64,000 nucleotides of DNA, taken from contig CASDWE010000002.1 of NCBI GenBank assembly GCA_949284685.1, positions 209,064-273,063 on the forward strand, given 5' to 3'. Numbering within the stretch: the first letter of the stretch is position 1; each line of letters begins with the position of its first letter. The notes beneath the pieces are model-generated. The model did no database searches and was not told the DNA's origin. It saw nothing but the letters and a program-made list of their open reading frames with translations. Positions 17,390-26,949 of the stretch are shown one piece after another. The position numbers and the translations under genes were made by a program. The DNA is from an uncultured bacterium (GTDB lineage Bacteria > Bacillota_I > Bacilli_A > RFN20 > CAG-826).

Positions 17390-18142
17390 ATGAAATTAGA
17401 ATTAAAAAAAGAAAATATATTAAATAAATATGGGATATTACGTTTTGTTGAACAATTACGAAAAGTAATATTTCCTACCTTATATTGTTCAAATAAAGAA
17501 TTTTATGATGATGAATGTAAAAAAGCTAAACAAATGTTTTTAAAATATATATCAAATAATAACAATGATTGTGAATCATTTTGCCACGCTATGGACAAAA
17601 TATCTGATGATTTATCAAAAGATTTAGATTTCTTTTATAATAGCGATCCTGCATGTAATAACATTGAAGAAGTTGCCACTACTTATCCAGGATTTATTGC
17701 TATATTTTATTATCGTATTGCTCACGTTATATATAACTTAAATTATAAAGTTGCTGCACGCATTATATCTGAACAAGCCCATTTTTTAACTGGCATTGAT
17801 ATTAATCCTGGTGCACAAATAGGCGTACCATTTTTTATTGATCACGGGACTGGTATAGTTGTTGGTGAAACTACAGTTATCGGTAATTTTGTTAAGCTTT
17901 ATCAAGGAGTAACGCTAGGCGCTCTATCATTATCAAAAGGACAAGAAATGAAAAACATTAAAAGACATCCAACAATTGGAAATAATGTAACTATATATTC
18001 AAATGCCTCTATTTTAGGAGGAAATGTGACAATTGGAAATAATGTGGTAATTGGTTCTAACGTTTTTATACTAGGTGAATCTATACCAGATAATTGCAAA
18101 GTGATTAATGAAAAGCCACGATTAATTTTAATTAATGGATAA
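17390..18142 (+). CDS. cysE: Serine O-acetyltransferase
   Basis: 250 residues. It transfers acetyl from acetyl-CoA to serine, the step before CysK. An N-terminal helical domain leads into EEVATTYPGFIAIFYYRIAH, then the active-site region TGIDINPGAQIG, DHGTGIVVGETTVIG and YQGVTLGALSLSKG, followed by left-handed beta-helix hexapeptide repeats (IGNNVTIYSNASILGG). The long N-terminus and the MKNIKRHPTIG stretch match the EpsC/SrpH-like class. GGGGTGAATT precedes the ATG. It is the second gene of the cysK operon and converges on the oxidoreductase gene with only 9 bp between and no clear terminator. Confidence 0.93.
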   Translation: MKLELKKENILNKYGILRFVEQLRKVIFPTLYCSNKEFYDDECKKAKQMFLKYISNNNNDCESFCHAMDKISDDLSKDLDFFYNSDPACNNIEEVATTYPGFIAIFYYRIAHVIYNLNYKVAARIISEQAHFLTGIDINPGAQIGVPFFIDHGTGIVVGETTVIGNFVKLYQGVTLGALSLSKGQEMKNIKRHPTIGNNVTIYSNASILGGNVTIGNNVVIGSNVFILGESIPDNCKVINEKPRLILING

Positions 18143-18151
18143 TAAAATTAA

Positions 18152-18769
18152 TTAATGAATAAAATTAAAACCTTTTTTAGTATTTTTTGGTGGCAAAATA
18201 TTGTTCTTTTTACCACATTCAATAGTCTTTAATAACCAAGCCATATTCTTAGCTAAATTTTCAAGAGTATTGACTCCTTCAATATCTTGTTTTAATTGTT
18301 CCTTATTCATACCAAATCCTTGATTCCAATAGGTAGAAGAAACAACAACCATTTCATTAATGGTAAAATGTTTATTTATTACATCGAAACTTGATTCACA
18401 TCCAGCACGTCTAGCAACTAAAACAGATGCTGCGACTTTGTGTTTTAAATTATTTCCATATGCATAAAATAATCTATCCATCACCGCAAGTAATCTAGCA
18501 CTAGGATGAGCATAATATACAGGTGAAGCAAAAATAAATCCATCCGCACTTAATGCTTTCATTCCTATCTCATTTACAATATCACCCATAATGCATTGCC
18601 CGCTAGTAGTGCATTTACCACATCCTAAACAATCAGGTATATTTTGACTAGCCAGTGAAATGATTTCATAATCAATTCCTTCTTGTTTTAAAACGTTTGC
18701 TATTATTTCTAATGCTCCATTTGTTGTACCATTTAAATGGCTAGATCCATTAATCATTAAAACTTTCAT
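18152..18769 (-). CDS. Flavodoxin-like NAD(P)H-dependent FMN oxidoreductase
   Basis: A 205-residue member of the NADPH-dependent FMN reductase / iron-sulfur flavoprotein-like group. The FMN phosphate loop MINGSSHLNGTTNGALE is near residues 5-21. The CLGCGKCTTSGQCIMGD motif is near residues 48-64 and SPVYYAHPSARLLAVMDR near residue 87. The three to four cysteines resemble the compact motif that in relatives holds an FeS cluster or serves as redox cysteines. GGAG precedes the ATG. It is monocistronic, next to cysK-cysE. The substrate is unknown. Confidence 0.85.
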   Translation of the reverse strand: MKVLMINGSSHLNGTTNGALEIIANVLKQEGIDYEIISLASQNIPDCLGCGKCTTSGQCIMGDIVNEIGMKALSADGFIFASPVYYAHPSARLLAVMDRLFYAYGNNLKHKVAASVLVARRAGCESSFDVINKHFTINEMVVVSSTYWNQGFGMNKEQLKQDIEGVNTLENLAKNMAWLLKTIECGKKNNILPPKNTKKGFNFIH

Positions 18770-18874
18770 TATTGTTCTCCTTTAAACATATATTATTTAT
18801 ATTTATTGTAAAACTTTTTTGAGTAATTATAATTTTAATTTTTTAATGGGTTTTTGCTCAAAAAAATTTAAAAG

Positions 18875-20611
18875 TTATCTATTTTTTACTTTTTTATATT
18901 TTGTATAAATCATTAATCCATTAAAGAAATCGTTATTCTTATTAATTTTTAAAGTAAGTGTCTCATTCTTTTGATTAATGACTCTTAATAACATTTTGGA
19001 ATTTAAATCATATATTTTTTCCACTAGTAGATATTTATTGTTTTTTGAAAATTGTTTATCTTGTGTTACTAAATAGTATTCTTTACCATACATCTCAATG
19101 TTTGCATCGATTATTGGTTTTACAATATTTTCATCTACCATCAAAACATTTTTATCACTATCGCAAATACTTATTTCATTTATTGGAACATATAATTTCA
19201 CTTTATCGCCTAGCTCATAATGTTCATCTTTTGGACATATAAAGGTTATACGAATATTGTCTTTTATTTTTTTAGCAAAATAAACATTAGATTTTGAACG
19301 TATGTCTTTTGCACATACTTCCACTTCTATAACATAATCATCTTTATTTGTTTTTTTGGTTTTAAATGCATCAGATGCAATGCGAATATATCCATTATCA
19401 AATTGTTTTATTTCTGAGAAAATACATTTATTAGAAAAATTATCAATTTGATACTTACTATCAATATGAAGAATGTCATTTTCTAAAGACAATTTGCTAG
19501 GAACAAAATTATAATCATTGATTTTCAAAATTGATTCATCATCTTCATTGAATAAATGAATTTTGTCCTTATTAACTTTTAAATAAAGTGGTCCTTTTAA
19601 ATCATCCGCCATATCTAATTTTAAAGAAACAATTGTACTTTCTTCTCTTCCTGGCAAGGTTAAATATAACAAAGTCTCATTTCCTAACTTTTCAACTAAA
19701 TCGATTTTTTCAATACAAAAGTCATAATCAGATTTATTAGCAATATCAAAATCACTTGGTCTAATTCCTAAACTTAACGTTTTTCCATCATAACCATCTA
19801 TCATTTTATTTTTGGTTTTTTCGCTTAATTTTAAATAAATATCATCACTAAAATATAACTTATCTTTATTAAGTTTAACTTTAAAAATGTTCATCTGTGG
19901 AGAACCTAAAAATGTTGCAACAAAAATATTAACAGGGTGTTCATATAAATTAACTGGCGTATCAATTTGTTGAACAAAACCATCTTTCATGACAACGATT
20001 CTATCCCCCATTGTCATTGCTTCTGTTTGGTCGTGTGTAACATAAATAAATGTCCCTTGGACTTGTTTATGAAGTTTAGATATTTCGCTTCTCATTTGTA
20101 CTCTTAATTTAGCGTCTAAATTAGAAAGAGGCTCATCAAATAAGAATGCTTTAGGCTGTCTTATCAAGCATCTTCCTAACGCTACTCGTTGTCTTTGACC
20201 GCCAGATAATTCACGTGGTTTTCTATTTAATAATTCTTGAATATTTAATAATTTAGCTACCTTTTCTACTTTTTCTTTAATAACTTCTTTCTTTTCGTGA
20301 TGGCATTTTAATGAATAGCTCAAATTATCAAAAACACTCATATGAGGATATAAAGCATAATTTTGAAACACCATTGCAATATCTCGGTCTTTAGGTTCAA
20401 TGTTATTGACTAAGGTATCTCCAATATATATTTTTCCTGATGTTATTTCTTCTAAACCCGCAATCATTCTAAGGGTCGTCGATTTTCCACATCCAGAAGG
20501 CCCGACAAAAATAATAAATTCTCCATCTTCAATTTCTAAATTAAAATCAGAAACTGCACGAACATTGCCTTTATAAACTTTTGAAACATCAATTAACTTA
20601 ACTTTTGCCAT
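18875..20611 (-). CDS. malK: Maltodextrin ABC transporter ATP-binding protein (MalK/MsmX type) with long C-terminal extension
   Basis: 578 residues against about 370 for typical MalK/UgpC proteins. The ATPase is complete: Walker A GPSGCGKST, Q-loop QNYALYPHMSVFDN, signature LSGGQRQR, Walker B AFLFDEPLSNLD and the switch histidine in YVTHDQTEAMTM. The regulatory domain after about residue 240 begins normally (GSPQMNIFKVKL, later LSLGIRPSD). It is then followed by roughly 200 extra residues of beta-rich sequence that look like further OB/TOBE-type repeats. The gene is last in the malEFGK run, 5 bp after malG, with AAGGATAA as ribosome binding site. It powers import through MalF/MalG. Confidence 0.92.
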   Translation of the reverse strand: MAKVKLIDVSKVYKGNVRAVSDFNLEIEDGEFIIFVGPSGCGKSTTLRMIAGLEEITSGKIYIGDTLVNNIEPKDRDIAMVFQNYALYPHMSVFDNLSYSLKCHHEKKEVIKEKVEKVAKLLNIQELLNRKPRELSGGQRQRVALGRCLIRQPKAFLFDEPLSNLDAKLRVQMRSEISKLHKQVQGTFIYVTHDQTEAMTMGDRIVVMKDGFVQQIDTPVNLYEHPVNIFVATFLGSPQMNIFKVKLNKDKLYFSDDIYLKLSEKTKNKMIDGYDGKTLSLGIRPSDFDIANKSDYDFCIEKIDLVEKLGNETLLYLTLPGREESTIVSLKLDMADDLKGPLYLKVNKDKIHLFNEDDESILKINDYNFVPSKLSLENDILHIDSKYQIDNFSNKCIFSEIKQFDNGYIRIASDAFKTKKTNKDDYVIEVEVCAKDIRSKSNVYFAKKIKDNIRITFICPKDEHYELGDKVKLYVPINEISICDSDKNVLMVDENIVKPIIDANIEMYGKEYYLVTQDKQFSKNNKYLLVEKIYDLNSKMLLRVINQKNETLTLKINKNNDFFNGLMIYTKYKKVKNR

Positions 20612-20616
20612 AATAA

Positions 20617-21477
20617 TTATCCTTTCACAGCACCGCTTGTCATGCCATTAACCATGTATTTGACTAAGAAGAAATATAATATAACAATTGGAATAGCAAT
20701 AAAAACACTGCCAGCAGCAAATCTTGCAAATTCATTTTGTTGTAATTGCATTAATCCAACTGCAACTGTCCAATTATCTTTATTGATAAGAAGTAATTTA
20801 GGCAGTATAAAATCGCTCCAAGGCCAGGCAAAACTAGTTAGTGCAGTATAAACAATAATCGGTTTTGCTAATGGTAGAGTAATTGTTGTAAAAATTCTTG
20901 CGTTAGTTGCACCATCAATTTTTGCTGCTTCATATATTGATTGAGGAATTGTATCAAAAAAACCTTTTTGAACTAAATATCCTAGTGGTGCGGTGCAAGA
21001 ATATATCAATATTAAACCCCAAATATTATTCACAAAATTAAATTGAGTCATCAAAATATAAATAACCGTCATCCCCATAAATGATGGAAACATCGATAAT
21101 ACTAAAGCACCTTTCATTAAACTTTTTCTTGCTTTAAATTGGAAATATGAAATAGCGTAAGCTGTACCAATAATCAATAGTGTTGATAATATACAATTAC
21201 AAATCGCAATAATTAATGTGTTAAGCAACCACATTGGGTAATTATATTGTGATGTATCTGTAAATAGTTTTATAAAAGCATCAAAAGAAAATGAAGATGG
21301 AAAAAATCCTTGAACATCGTATAAAGAACCAGTTGAAGAAAAACTAGATAAAATCAACCAAAGACAAGGAAAAAAGAATATACCACATACAACTATTAAG
21401 ATGCAATAGATGGCTATTGCAACTAATACTTTTTTAACTTTTCGATTCATTGTCTTACTATTAGAAAACGATCTCAT
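20617..21477 (-). CDS. malG: Maltodextrin ABC transporter permease MalG
   Basis: A 286-residue, six-helix permease of the MalFG/binding-protein-dependent family. The EAA loop that docks on MalK is YEAAKIDGATNARIFTTITLPLAKP (key residues E-A-A-x3-G, G-A, and L-P). The ATG overlaps the malF stop (ATGA) and AAGGAGG lies inside the end of malF, so the genes are coupled. The C-terminus ends GMTSGAVKG, the usual MalG tail. Confidence 0.93.
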   Translation of the reverse strand: MRSFSNSKTMNRKVKKVLVAIAIYCILIVVCGIFFFPCLWLILSSFSSTGSLYDVQGFFPSSFSFDAFIKLFTDTSQYNYPMWLLNTLIIAICNCILSTLLIIGTAYAISYFQFKARKSLMKGALVLSMFPSFMGMTVIYILMTQFNFVNNIWGLILIYSCTAPLGYLVQKGFFDTIPQSIYEAAKIDGATNARIFTTITLPLAKPIIVYTALTSFAWPWSDFILPKLLLINKDNWTVAVGLMQLQQNEFARFAAGSVFIAIPIVILYFFLVKYMVNGMTSGAVKG

Positions 21478-22826
21478 CTAAATGTATCCTCCTTTTTATA
21501 TGCTGGAGATTTAATATAAATGATTAAAGAAATTGCAGAGGTAATTATAAAAATAATTAAAGATATTGCAGCACCTATAGAATAATATTTGTTGTCGATT
21601 GACAAACGATAAAGCCAGTTGATTAAAAGATCAGTGTCATTAGAAACAAAATAACCATTGCTTGTAACATCACTTCTTAAAAAATAAAAGACGCCGAAAT
21701 TATTAAAATTGCCAATAAAAGAGGTGATAAGTGTTGGCGTTGTGGCAAACACGACAAAAGGAAGAGTAATATCTTTAAATTGTCTAAACGCTCCTGCACC
21801 ATCAATTTTAGCGGCTTCATATAAGTCATTATTGATATTGCTTAAAATTCCAGTTGCCAAAAGCATAACACTAGGAACTGTTAACCAGGCATTGATTAAT
21901 AAACCAATAAGTCTAGCCCACCAAGTACCATCTTTAGTTAAAAAAGGAATAGCACTTCCACCAGCCTGTTCGATATAAAAATTAATCGGACCACCTTGTG
22001 AAAACATAAATTTAAAAGCGGTGAGTGTAATAAATCCAGGAATAGCGTAAGCTAAAATAGGAAATAATCGCCAAAAAAACTTACCTTTAACTATCTTTTT
22101 ATTTAACAATATAGCTAATAACAATCCTAAAACATAATTTAATAATGTTGTGGCGATAGCCCATAAAATATTCCACCCTAAAATCTTAAAAAATGTTGGA
22201 CCAATATCCCCAATTGAAAATACTTTGATAAAATTTTCCAGTCCTATCCAATCAACCAATACTGGAGGAATATATGGTTCTCCATAATTTGTAAAAGCAA
22301 TTAAAATCATAAATACAATTGGCAAAAGACTAAAAATAATAGTTCCTAATATAGGAAGAAATAAAACTGTTTTATAAAATTTTTTATCTAATAAATCTTT
22401 TAAATCTTGTTTAAAAGTTTTAGGTTTTTCACCTCTTAGCACTAATTTTGAAGTATTATAAACATCACGAACATTTAAAATATACAAAGAAATAAATAAA
22501 ATTAACAAGACTAAACTCATTAATCCTAAAAGCATGAATATAACAGAATTATCGCCTTCTAATCCAGTCCATGGATCGGCTTCCACTGTGCCTAAAGTTA
22601 TTAACCCCACTAGCCATTGAAATCCATATATTGAGAAAAATAAAATGCCTAATATTTCTACACCCAAATACAAGATTCCACGACCGATTTGGCGGTACAT
22701 AAATTGACCAGCACCCATTAAACACATGCTCGCTTTGACATTTAAGTTTGCAACTTTAAAAAAGTTAATAAAATTAGTCCATAAATCTACAATATTTTTA
22801 CCAAGTCGGCGAAAAAATCTTTTCAC
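21474..22826 (-). CDS. malF: Maltodextrin ABC transporter permease MalF, GTG start
   Basis: 450 residues, with an N-terminal extension of two to three extra membrane helices, as in Gram-positive MalC/MalF. The region MGAGQFMYRQIGRGILYLGV is characteristic of that extension. The EAA loop is YEAAKIDGAGAFRQFKDITL. The start codon is GTG, positioned 8 nt after GGAGGAAATTTT. It lies 20 bp after malE and is coupled to malG. With MalG it forms the membrane channel. Confidence 0.93.
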   Translation of the reverse strand: MKRFFRRLGKNIVDLWTNFINFFKVANLNVKASMCLMGAGQFMYRQIGRGILYLGVEILGILFFSIYGFQWLVGLITLGTVEADPWTGLEGDNSVIFMLLGLMSLVLLILFISLYILNVRDVYNTSKLVLRGEKPKTFKQDLKDLLDKKFYKTVLFLPILGTIIFSLLPIVFMILIAFTNYGEPYIPPVLVDWIGLENFIKVFSIGDIGPTFFKILGWNILWAIATTLLNYVLGLLLAILLNKKIVKGKFFWRLFPILAYAIPGFITLTAFKFMFSQGGPINFYIEQAGGSAIPFLTKDGTWWARLIGLLINAWLTVPSVMLLATGILSNINNDLYEAAKIDGAGAFRQFKDITLPFVVFATTPTLITSFIGNFNNFGVFYFLRSDVTSNGYFVSNDTDLLINWLYRLSIDNKYYSIGAAISLIIFIITSAISLIIYIKSPAYKKEDTFR

Positions 22827-22846
22827 AAAATTTCCTCCTTGTTTTT

Positions 22847-24349
22847 TTAATTAAGCAAATGAATTGCATCATAAATGTCACTAGATAATTGTTCTAATGC
22901 TGCTTGAATTTTATCAAGTGTATCATATTTAGCGTTTCCACCACGGCTTGGATCTGCAGCAACATCCGCCATAAAGGAACCAGCAGGTGTCCAAACTTGA
23001 TTAATTGCTTTAATGGATGGCATTAAAACAATACTCCCGTTTGTGGTTCTTTCAAATAATTGTTGTGATAATTGTGTGCTTTCTTCTGCGACATCGCTTC
23101 TACAAGGTGCTATTTGAATAATTTGTTCTCTTAATTTGACCATCTTATAGGATGTTGCAAAATTAATAAAAGCAAGAGAAGCATTTGGACATTTAGTGTA
23201 ACTAGACATCGCATATCCATTAATTCCGCCCATTTGTTTACATTCAATATAATCATCGCTTGGGTTAATTAAATCACCATTACTAGGTAAATCAGGGAAT
23301 GGAACACCAACAACATTTTCTTCAGCTTTTGCAATTGCTTCTGTTTGTGATAATCCTTGTTCGCTTTTATATGTATCCGCTAAAGCATCAACAATAACGC
23401 TTTTAACATCAGGAGTTGTAACACTTGCAAAATATTTTCCGCTTGCCATCGCACTTGAAATTGCAAGTTTAGCACTATCATCTCGACAAGCTGCTGACAT
23501 TTCTGCTGCAAATTGTCTTAAAATTTGTACGCCGTATTTAGCATTGCCCTTATGCAAACCAATATCAGTGTCATCACGATTATTATTACCAAACAAATAT
23601 CCGCCATAACTAAATAAATATCCGCTTGTAAAATAAAAATCATTCAATGAAAATTCAAAACCATATTTTGTATCATCTTTTGCATGATATTGTTTAGAAA
23701 ATTCATAAAGGTCAACAATATTTTCTACCATATCTGGAATGTCGTTATTATTATCATCCCAAGTTTCTTGCCAATCTGAGGGGAGTAAATCTTTTCGATA
23801 ATATAATAATGGAGATTGAATATTTACCGGAACTCCAAAAGTATAATTAACATTATTAACCACTGATTTATATGCATCATGTGCGGTATCTGGTATGACT
23901 TCGCTTTGATATGCTTCTATTAAATGAGTGGGAATAGGAGTTATATGTTTATCATTAACCCAACCCATCAAAACATCATTGGCTTGATAAACAACATCCG
24001 GACCATATCCATAAGGACCTGTATTTGGTAAATCCGCGAATTCACCTTGGTTTGCATCGACCGCGGTTATTCCATATTCTTTATATTCTTCATTAAACGC
24101 TGCGATTAGTTCATCTAAATACCCCATTTTAATTGCGGTATCATTTTCAACAACTTTTACTGTCACGCCTTCTTCTAATTGACCTGTAAATTTTGCAAAT
24201 ACGGGATCATCTTCTGATGGATCGACAATTGTTGTTTGTCCATTAGAAGATGTATTTTGATTGCTAGTTGAAATATTAGGGTCACACCCTGCTAAAGTTA
24301 AAAGTGTTACGCTTCCTAATAACAATGGTAAAAATTTAATATTTTTCAT
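22847..24349 (-). CDS. malE: Maltodextrin-binding lipoprotein MalE
   Basis: A 500-residue extracellular solute-binding protein. The signal peptide ends in a lipobox LTLAGC, so the mature protein starts with a lipid-modified Cys near residue 23, followed by a short Ser/Thr/Asn linker. The body shows the binding-protein features GPYGYGPDVVYQANDVLMGW, FGVPVNIQSPLLYYRKDLL and GGINGYAMSSYTK. It is longer than the usual 400-430 residues. AAGGAGG precedes the ATG, and the gene start overlaps the end of the amylase gene by 14 bp. It captures maltodextrins outside the cell. Confidence 0.92.
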   Translation of the reverse strand: MKNIKFLPLLLGSVTLLTLAGCDPNISTSNQNTSSNGQTTIVDPSEDDPVFAKFTGQLEEGVTVKVVENDTAIKMGYLDELIAAFNEEYKEYGITAVDANQGEFADLPNTGPYGYGPDVVYQANDVLMGWVNDKHITPIPTHLIEAYQSEVIPDTAHDAYKSVVNNVNYTFGVPVNIQSPLLYYRKDLLPSDWQETWDDNNNDIPDMVENIVDLYEFSKQYHAKDDTKYGFEFSLNDFYFTSGYLFSYGGYLFGNNNRDDTDIGLHKGNAKYGVQILRQFAAEMSAACRDDSAKLAISSAMASGKYFASVTTPDVKSVIVDALADTYKSEQGLSQTEAIAKAEENVVGVPFPDLPSNGDLINPSDDYIECKQMGGINGYAMSSYTKCPNASLAFINFATSYKMVKLREQIIQIAPCRSDVAEESTQLSQQLFERTTNGSIVLMPSIKAINQVWTPAGSFMADVAADPSRGGNAKYDTLDKIQAALEQLSSDIYDAIHLLN

Positions 24350-26057
24350 AATCGCTGTCCTCCTTTGTTAAAACAAAACCTTTATTATGAAGAATGTTAT
24401 TTGAATAGTTATTTTGAACTAATATTTCTCCTGAAATATCAAGTTTAATATCAGAGTTTGATAAATTTACAATTAAAGTTATGTTCTTTGCTTTATTAAA
24501 CCTAGATAAATATAAGATGTCATCTTTTGCATTAATATTTATTTCTAATTCATTAATAGATTCATCTTTATGTATTTGTATAAACTTTTTAATAGTGTTA
24601 AAAATCTTATGATTCCATTCATTTTCATTCCAATTAAAACACGCACGATTATAGGGATCATAACCACCATCTGTTCCTATCTCATCACCATAATAAATAC
24701 AAGGAACACCGATGTATGTAAAAAGAATTGCATATCCGATTAAAAATTTATTGACATCGTTATTACATTCATCTAAAAAACGATTTACATCATGACTAGA
24801 AATTAAATTCAATAAGTTATAATTTACATTTCCTTTATATCTAAACAAATTGCTAATTAATCTATTTTTAAAATCCAAAGAATTAGTGTTGTTATATGCG
24901 ACATAATTTAAAACTTCTTTGGTGAAAGCATAATTCATAATGCTATCAAATTCTAAGCCGCTGTTTAAAAATGCATGAGCGTTATGCCAATTTTCACCTA
25001 ATAAAATTATGTCATTTTTGATAGTTTTTAATTCAGCTTTAAATTTAGTCCAAAAAGCATGCGGAATTTCATCACTAACATCTAATCGATATCCATCTAT
25101 TTGGTAATCTTTCACATAATATTTACCAACATCTAAAATATATTGTTGGACTTCTAAATTATTAAGGTTAAGGCGTGGCAAATAATAGCACGAGGCAAAT
25201 GTCTCATAATTCATTTTCTCTTCAAAAACTTTATCGCCTTTAATGAAAAACCAATTAAAATATTTGGATTTTGCACCGTTTTTAATAACATCTACAAAAA
25301 ATGGACACAATCTTGAAACGTGATTATATACACCATCTAATAAAACAATCATCCCTTTTTCATGAATAGCTTTTATTAAAGAATGTAAATCAGATTCATC
25401 ACCAAAATCTCTACTGACTTTATAATAATCTATTGTATCGTATTTATGATTAGAATCCGCAGAAAATATTGGAGTTAAATAAATTGCATTGATGCCTAGA
25501 CTAGATAAATAATCAAGTTTTTCTTCGATACCTTTTAATGTTCCACCTGCTATAGATTTAGAATCTACTTTATCACCCCATTTGATATTGATTCGTGGAT
25601 TGTTGTTGTTTTTATCTTTATAAAAACGATCTACAAATATTTGATAAAATACTCTATTTTGTAATTTCTTATTTATTTTTATTGTATCTAATTCATTTAT
25701 ATAAGATATTTGGAAAAAATCATAATATCCTTTTGTGATATCATATTCTTTACTAACACCACTTTCGCTAAAATAATATTCTTCATTATTTTCAAGAGTC
25801 AATTTAAAAACATACGCAAAGCGTTTATCTTTTAATTTGATTCTTATAATGTAATAATCATAGACTCCATCATCACATTTTTTATTTATTCTTTTGTATT
25901 TTACACCTTCATGAAATTTATATTTTTCGTTATAAACAAGTTCGACTTTTTTAATATCATCATCTTTTTTAGTCAAAAGTCGAATTTCAATTTCATTATC
26001 TGATAAAGGAAAAGAATAAATTGAATCACTTACGTGTTTTAATGCGGCAATTTCCAT
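24336..26057 (-). CDS. GH13 neopullulanase / cyclomaltodextrinase-type alpha-glucosidase
   Basis: 573 residues. An N-terminal beta domain (about 1-130) typical of the GH13_20 group precedes the TIM barrel starting VFYQIFVDRFYKDK. Conserved region I is LLDGVYNHV. The nucleophile Asp is in DGYRLDVSDE, the acid/base Glu in ILLGENWHNA, and the transition-state Asp in LISSHDVNR. No signal peptide is present, so it probably acts in the cytoplasm on imported maltodextrins or cyclodextrins. GGAAAC lies 4 nt before the ATG. It is first in the amylase-malEFGK run and divergent from the LacI-type regulator. Confidence 0.92.
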   Translation of the reverse strand: MEIAALKHVSDSIYSFPLSDNEIEIRLLTKKDDDIKKVELVYNEKYKFHEGVKYKRINKKCDDGVYDYYIIRIKLKDKRFAYVFKLTLENNEEYYFSESGVSKEYDITKGYYDFFQISYINELDTIKINKKLQNRVFYQIFVDRFYKDKNNNNPRINIKWGDKVDSKSIAGGTLKGIEEKLDYLSSLGINAIYLTPIFSADSNHKYDTIDYYKVSRDFGDESDLHSLIKAIHEKGMIVLLDGVYNHVSRLCPFFVDVIKNGAKSKYFNWFFIKGDKVFEEKMNYETFASCYYLPRLNLNNLEVQQYILDVGKYYVKDYQIDGYRLDVSDEIPHAFWTKFKAELKTIKNDIILLGENWHNAHAFLNSGLEFDSIMNYAFTKEVLNYVAYNNTNSLDFKNRLISNLFRYKGNVNYNLLNLISSHDVNRFLDECNNDVNKFLIGYAILFTYIGVPCIYYGDEIGTDGGYDPYNRACFNWNENEWNHKIFNTIKKFIQIHKDESINELEININAKDDILYLSRFNKAKNITLIVNLSNSDIKLDISGEILVQNNYSNNILHNKGFVLTKEDSDYEKY

Positions 26058-26090
26058 AATTGTTTCCTTTAATAAATTAATGTAATAAGT

Positions 26091-26096
26091 TAGAAT
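26091..26096 (+). promoter_or_regulatory. Putative -10 box of the LacI-family regulator
   Basis: TAGAAT ending 8 nt before the ATG at 26105. No Shine-Dalgarno lies between them. The -35 region is weak. Confidence 0.45.
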
Positions 26097-26104
26097 ATTT
26101 TTTG

Positions 26105-26896
26105 ATGAATAATAAGAAGAAAATTACCATGCTCGATATTGCTAAAATATGCAATGTAAGCGTTGCAACTGTTTCTTATGTCTTAAACAATAAAGCTAAT
26201 TCACGAATCCCTGATCCCACTAAACAGAAAATTTTACAAATTGCAAATCTTTACATGTATAGATCAAATCCTTACGCCCGTTCATTAGCGACTGGTGAAA
26301 GCCATAATATTTTATTTTTTTATGGCGATAACGATTTTTCAATTTATCGTGCTGAAGTATTAAATTTCATTAATCAACTATGCACTTATTTGCGTCCTTA
26401 TAAATACAATATCATAATTGCTCCAAATAATATGATTGCTAAATATAATTATGTTGATGCAATTATAACCTATCGGGTAGATAAACAAACTTTTAAGCAA
26501 TTAGGCGAATTAAATTTTATTCCACTTATTTCTGTTGATTGTTTTATAGATGATAATTTGTTTTTTGAAATTAACAATTCTTTTAAGGAAATAAAAAATA
26601 ATAACGCTATTTATTTATCTCTTCCTTATAAGGATGAAAAAATAATAAATTTTTTATCTAGTAAAGCGAATGTTTATTTTATAGATAGTTTTCAATCTTT
26701 ACAAAATGCGATTAATAATAACAAAACAACAATTGTTTGTTTAAATAGTGAGTTAGATAAATATTTAACATCTATCAATATTGAACATAGTTATTTAAAT
26801 ATCGATAATAAATTAAAATTTGATGCGATTATCAAGGCTTTAAATTTCGCTATTAACCGCGATGATGTAGATACTCATCAATACTTGATTGATTAA
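26105..26896 (+). CDS. LacI-family transcriptional regulator of the maltodextrin locus
   Basis: A 263-residue regulator. The DNA-binding helix-turn-helix ITMLDIAKICNVSVATVSYV lies near residues 8-27, followed by the hinge-helix region around RSLATGESHNILFF. The sensor half is only about 200 residues, against about 270 usually, and is poorly conserved, so the ligand is uncertain; a maltodextrin or phosphorylated sugar is likely from context. ATG at 26105 is preferred to the TTG at 26102. It is divergent from the amylase gene and convergent with the lipoprotein gene 26950-28455, whose promoter carries a palindrome suited to this family. Confidence 0.88.
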   Translation: MNNKKKITMLDIAKICNVSVATVSYVLNNKANSRIPDPTKQKILQIANLYMYRSNPYARSLATGESHNILFFYGDNDFSIYRAEVLNFINQLCTYLRPYKYNIIIAPNNMIAKYNYVDAIITYRVDKQTFKQLGELNFIPLISVDCFIDDNLFFEINNSFKEIKNNNAIYLSLPYKDEKIINFLSSKANVYFIDSFQSLQNAINNNKTTIVCLNSELDKYLTSINIEHSYLNIDNKLKFDAIIKALNFAINRDDVDTHQYLID

Positions 26897-26902
26897 TAAT
26901 TC

Positions 26903-26939
26903 AACGGGTGTAGCAAGAAGGTTAACTACACCCGTTTTT
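26903..26939 (+). terminator. Intrinsic terminator of the LacI-family gene
   Basis: Stem AACGGGTGTAG / CTACACCCGTT with a 12-nt loop, followed by TTTTT. Confidence 0.88.
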
Positions 26940-26949
26940 CGTTTTATGT

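Noticed and set aside
18785-18860. Inverted repeat ACTTTTTTGAG ... CTCAAAAAAATTTAAAAGT after malK
   Set aside because: It has a large loop and almost only A/T in the arms; it may act as a weak terminator but the sequence does not support a firm call.
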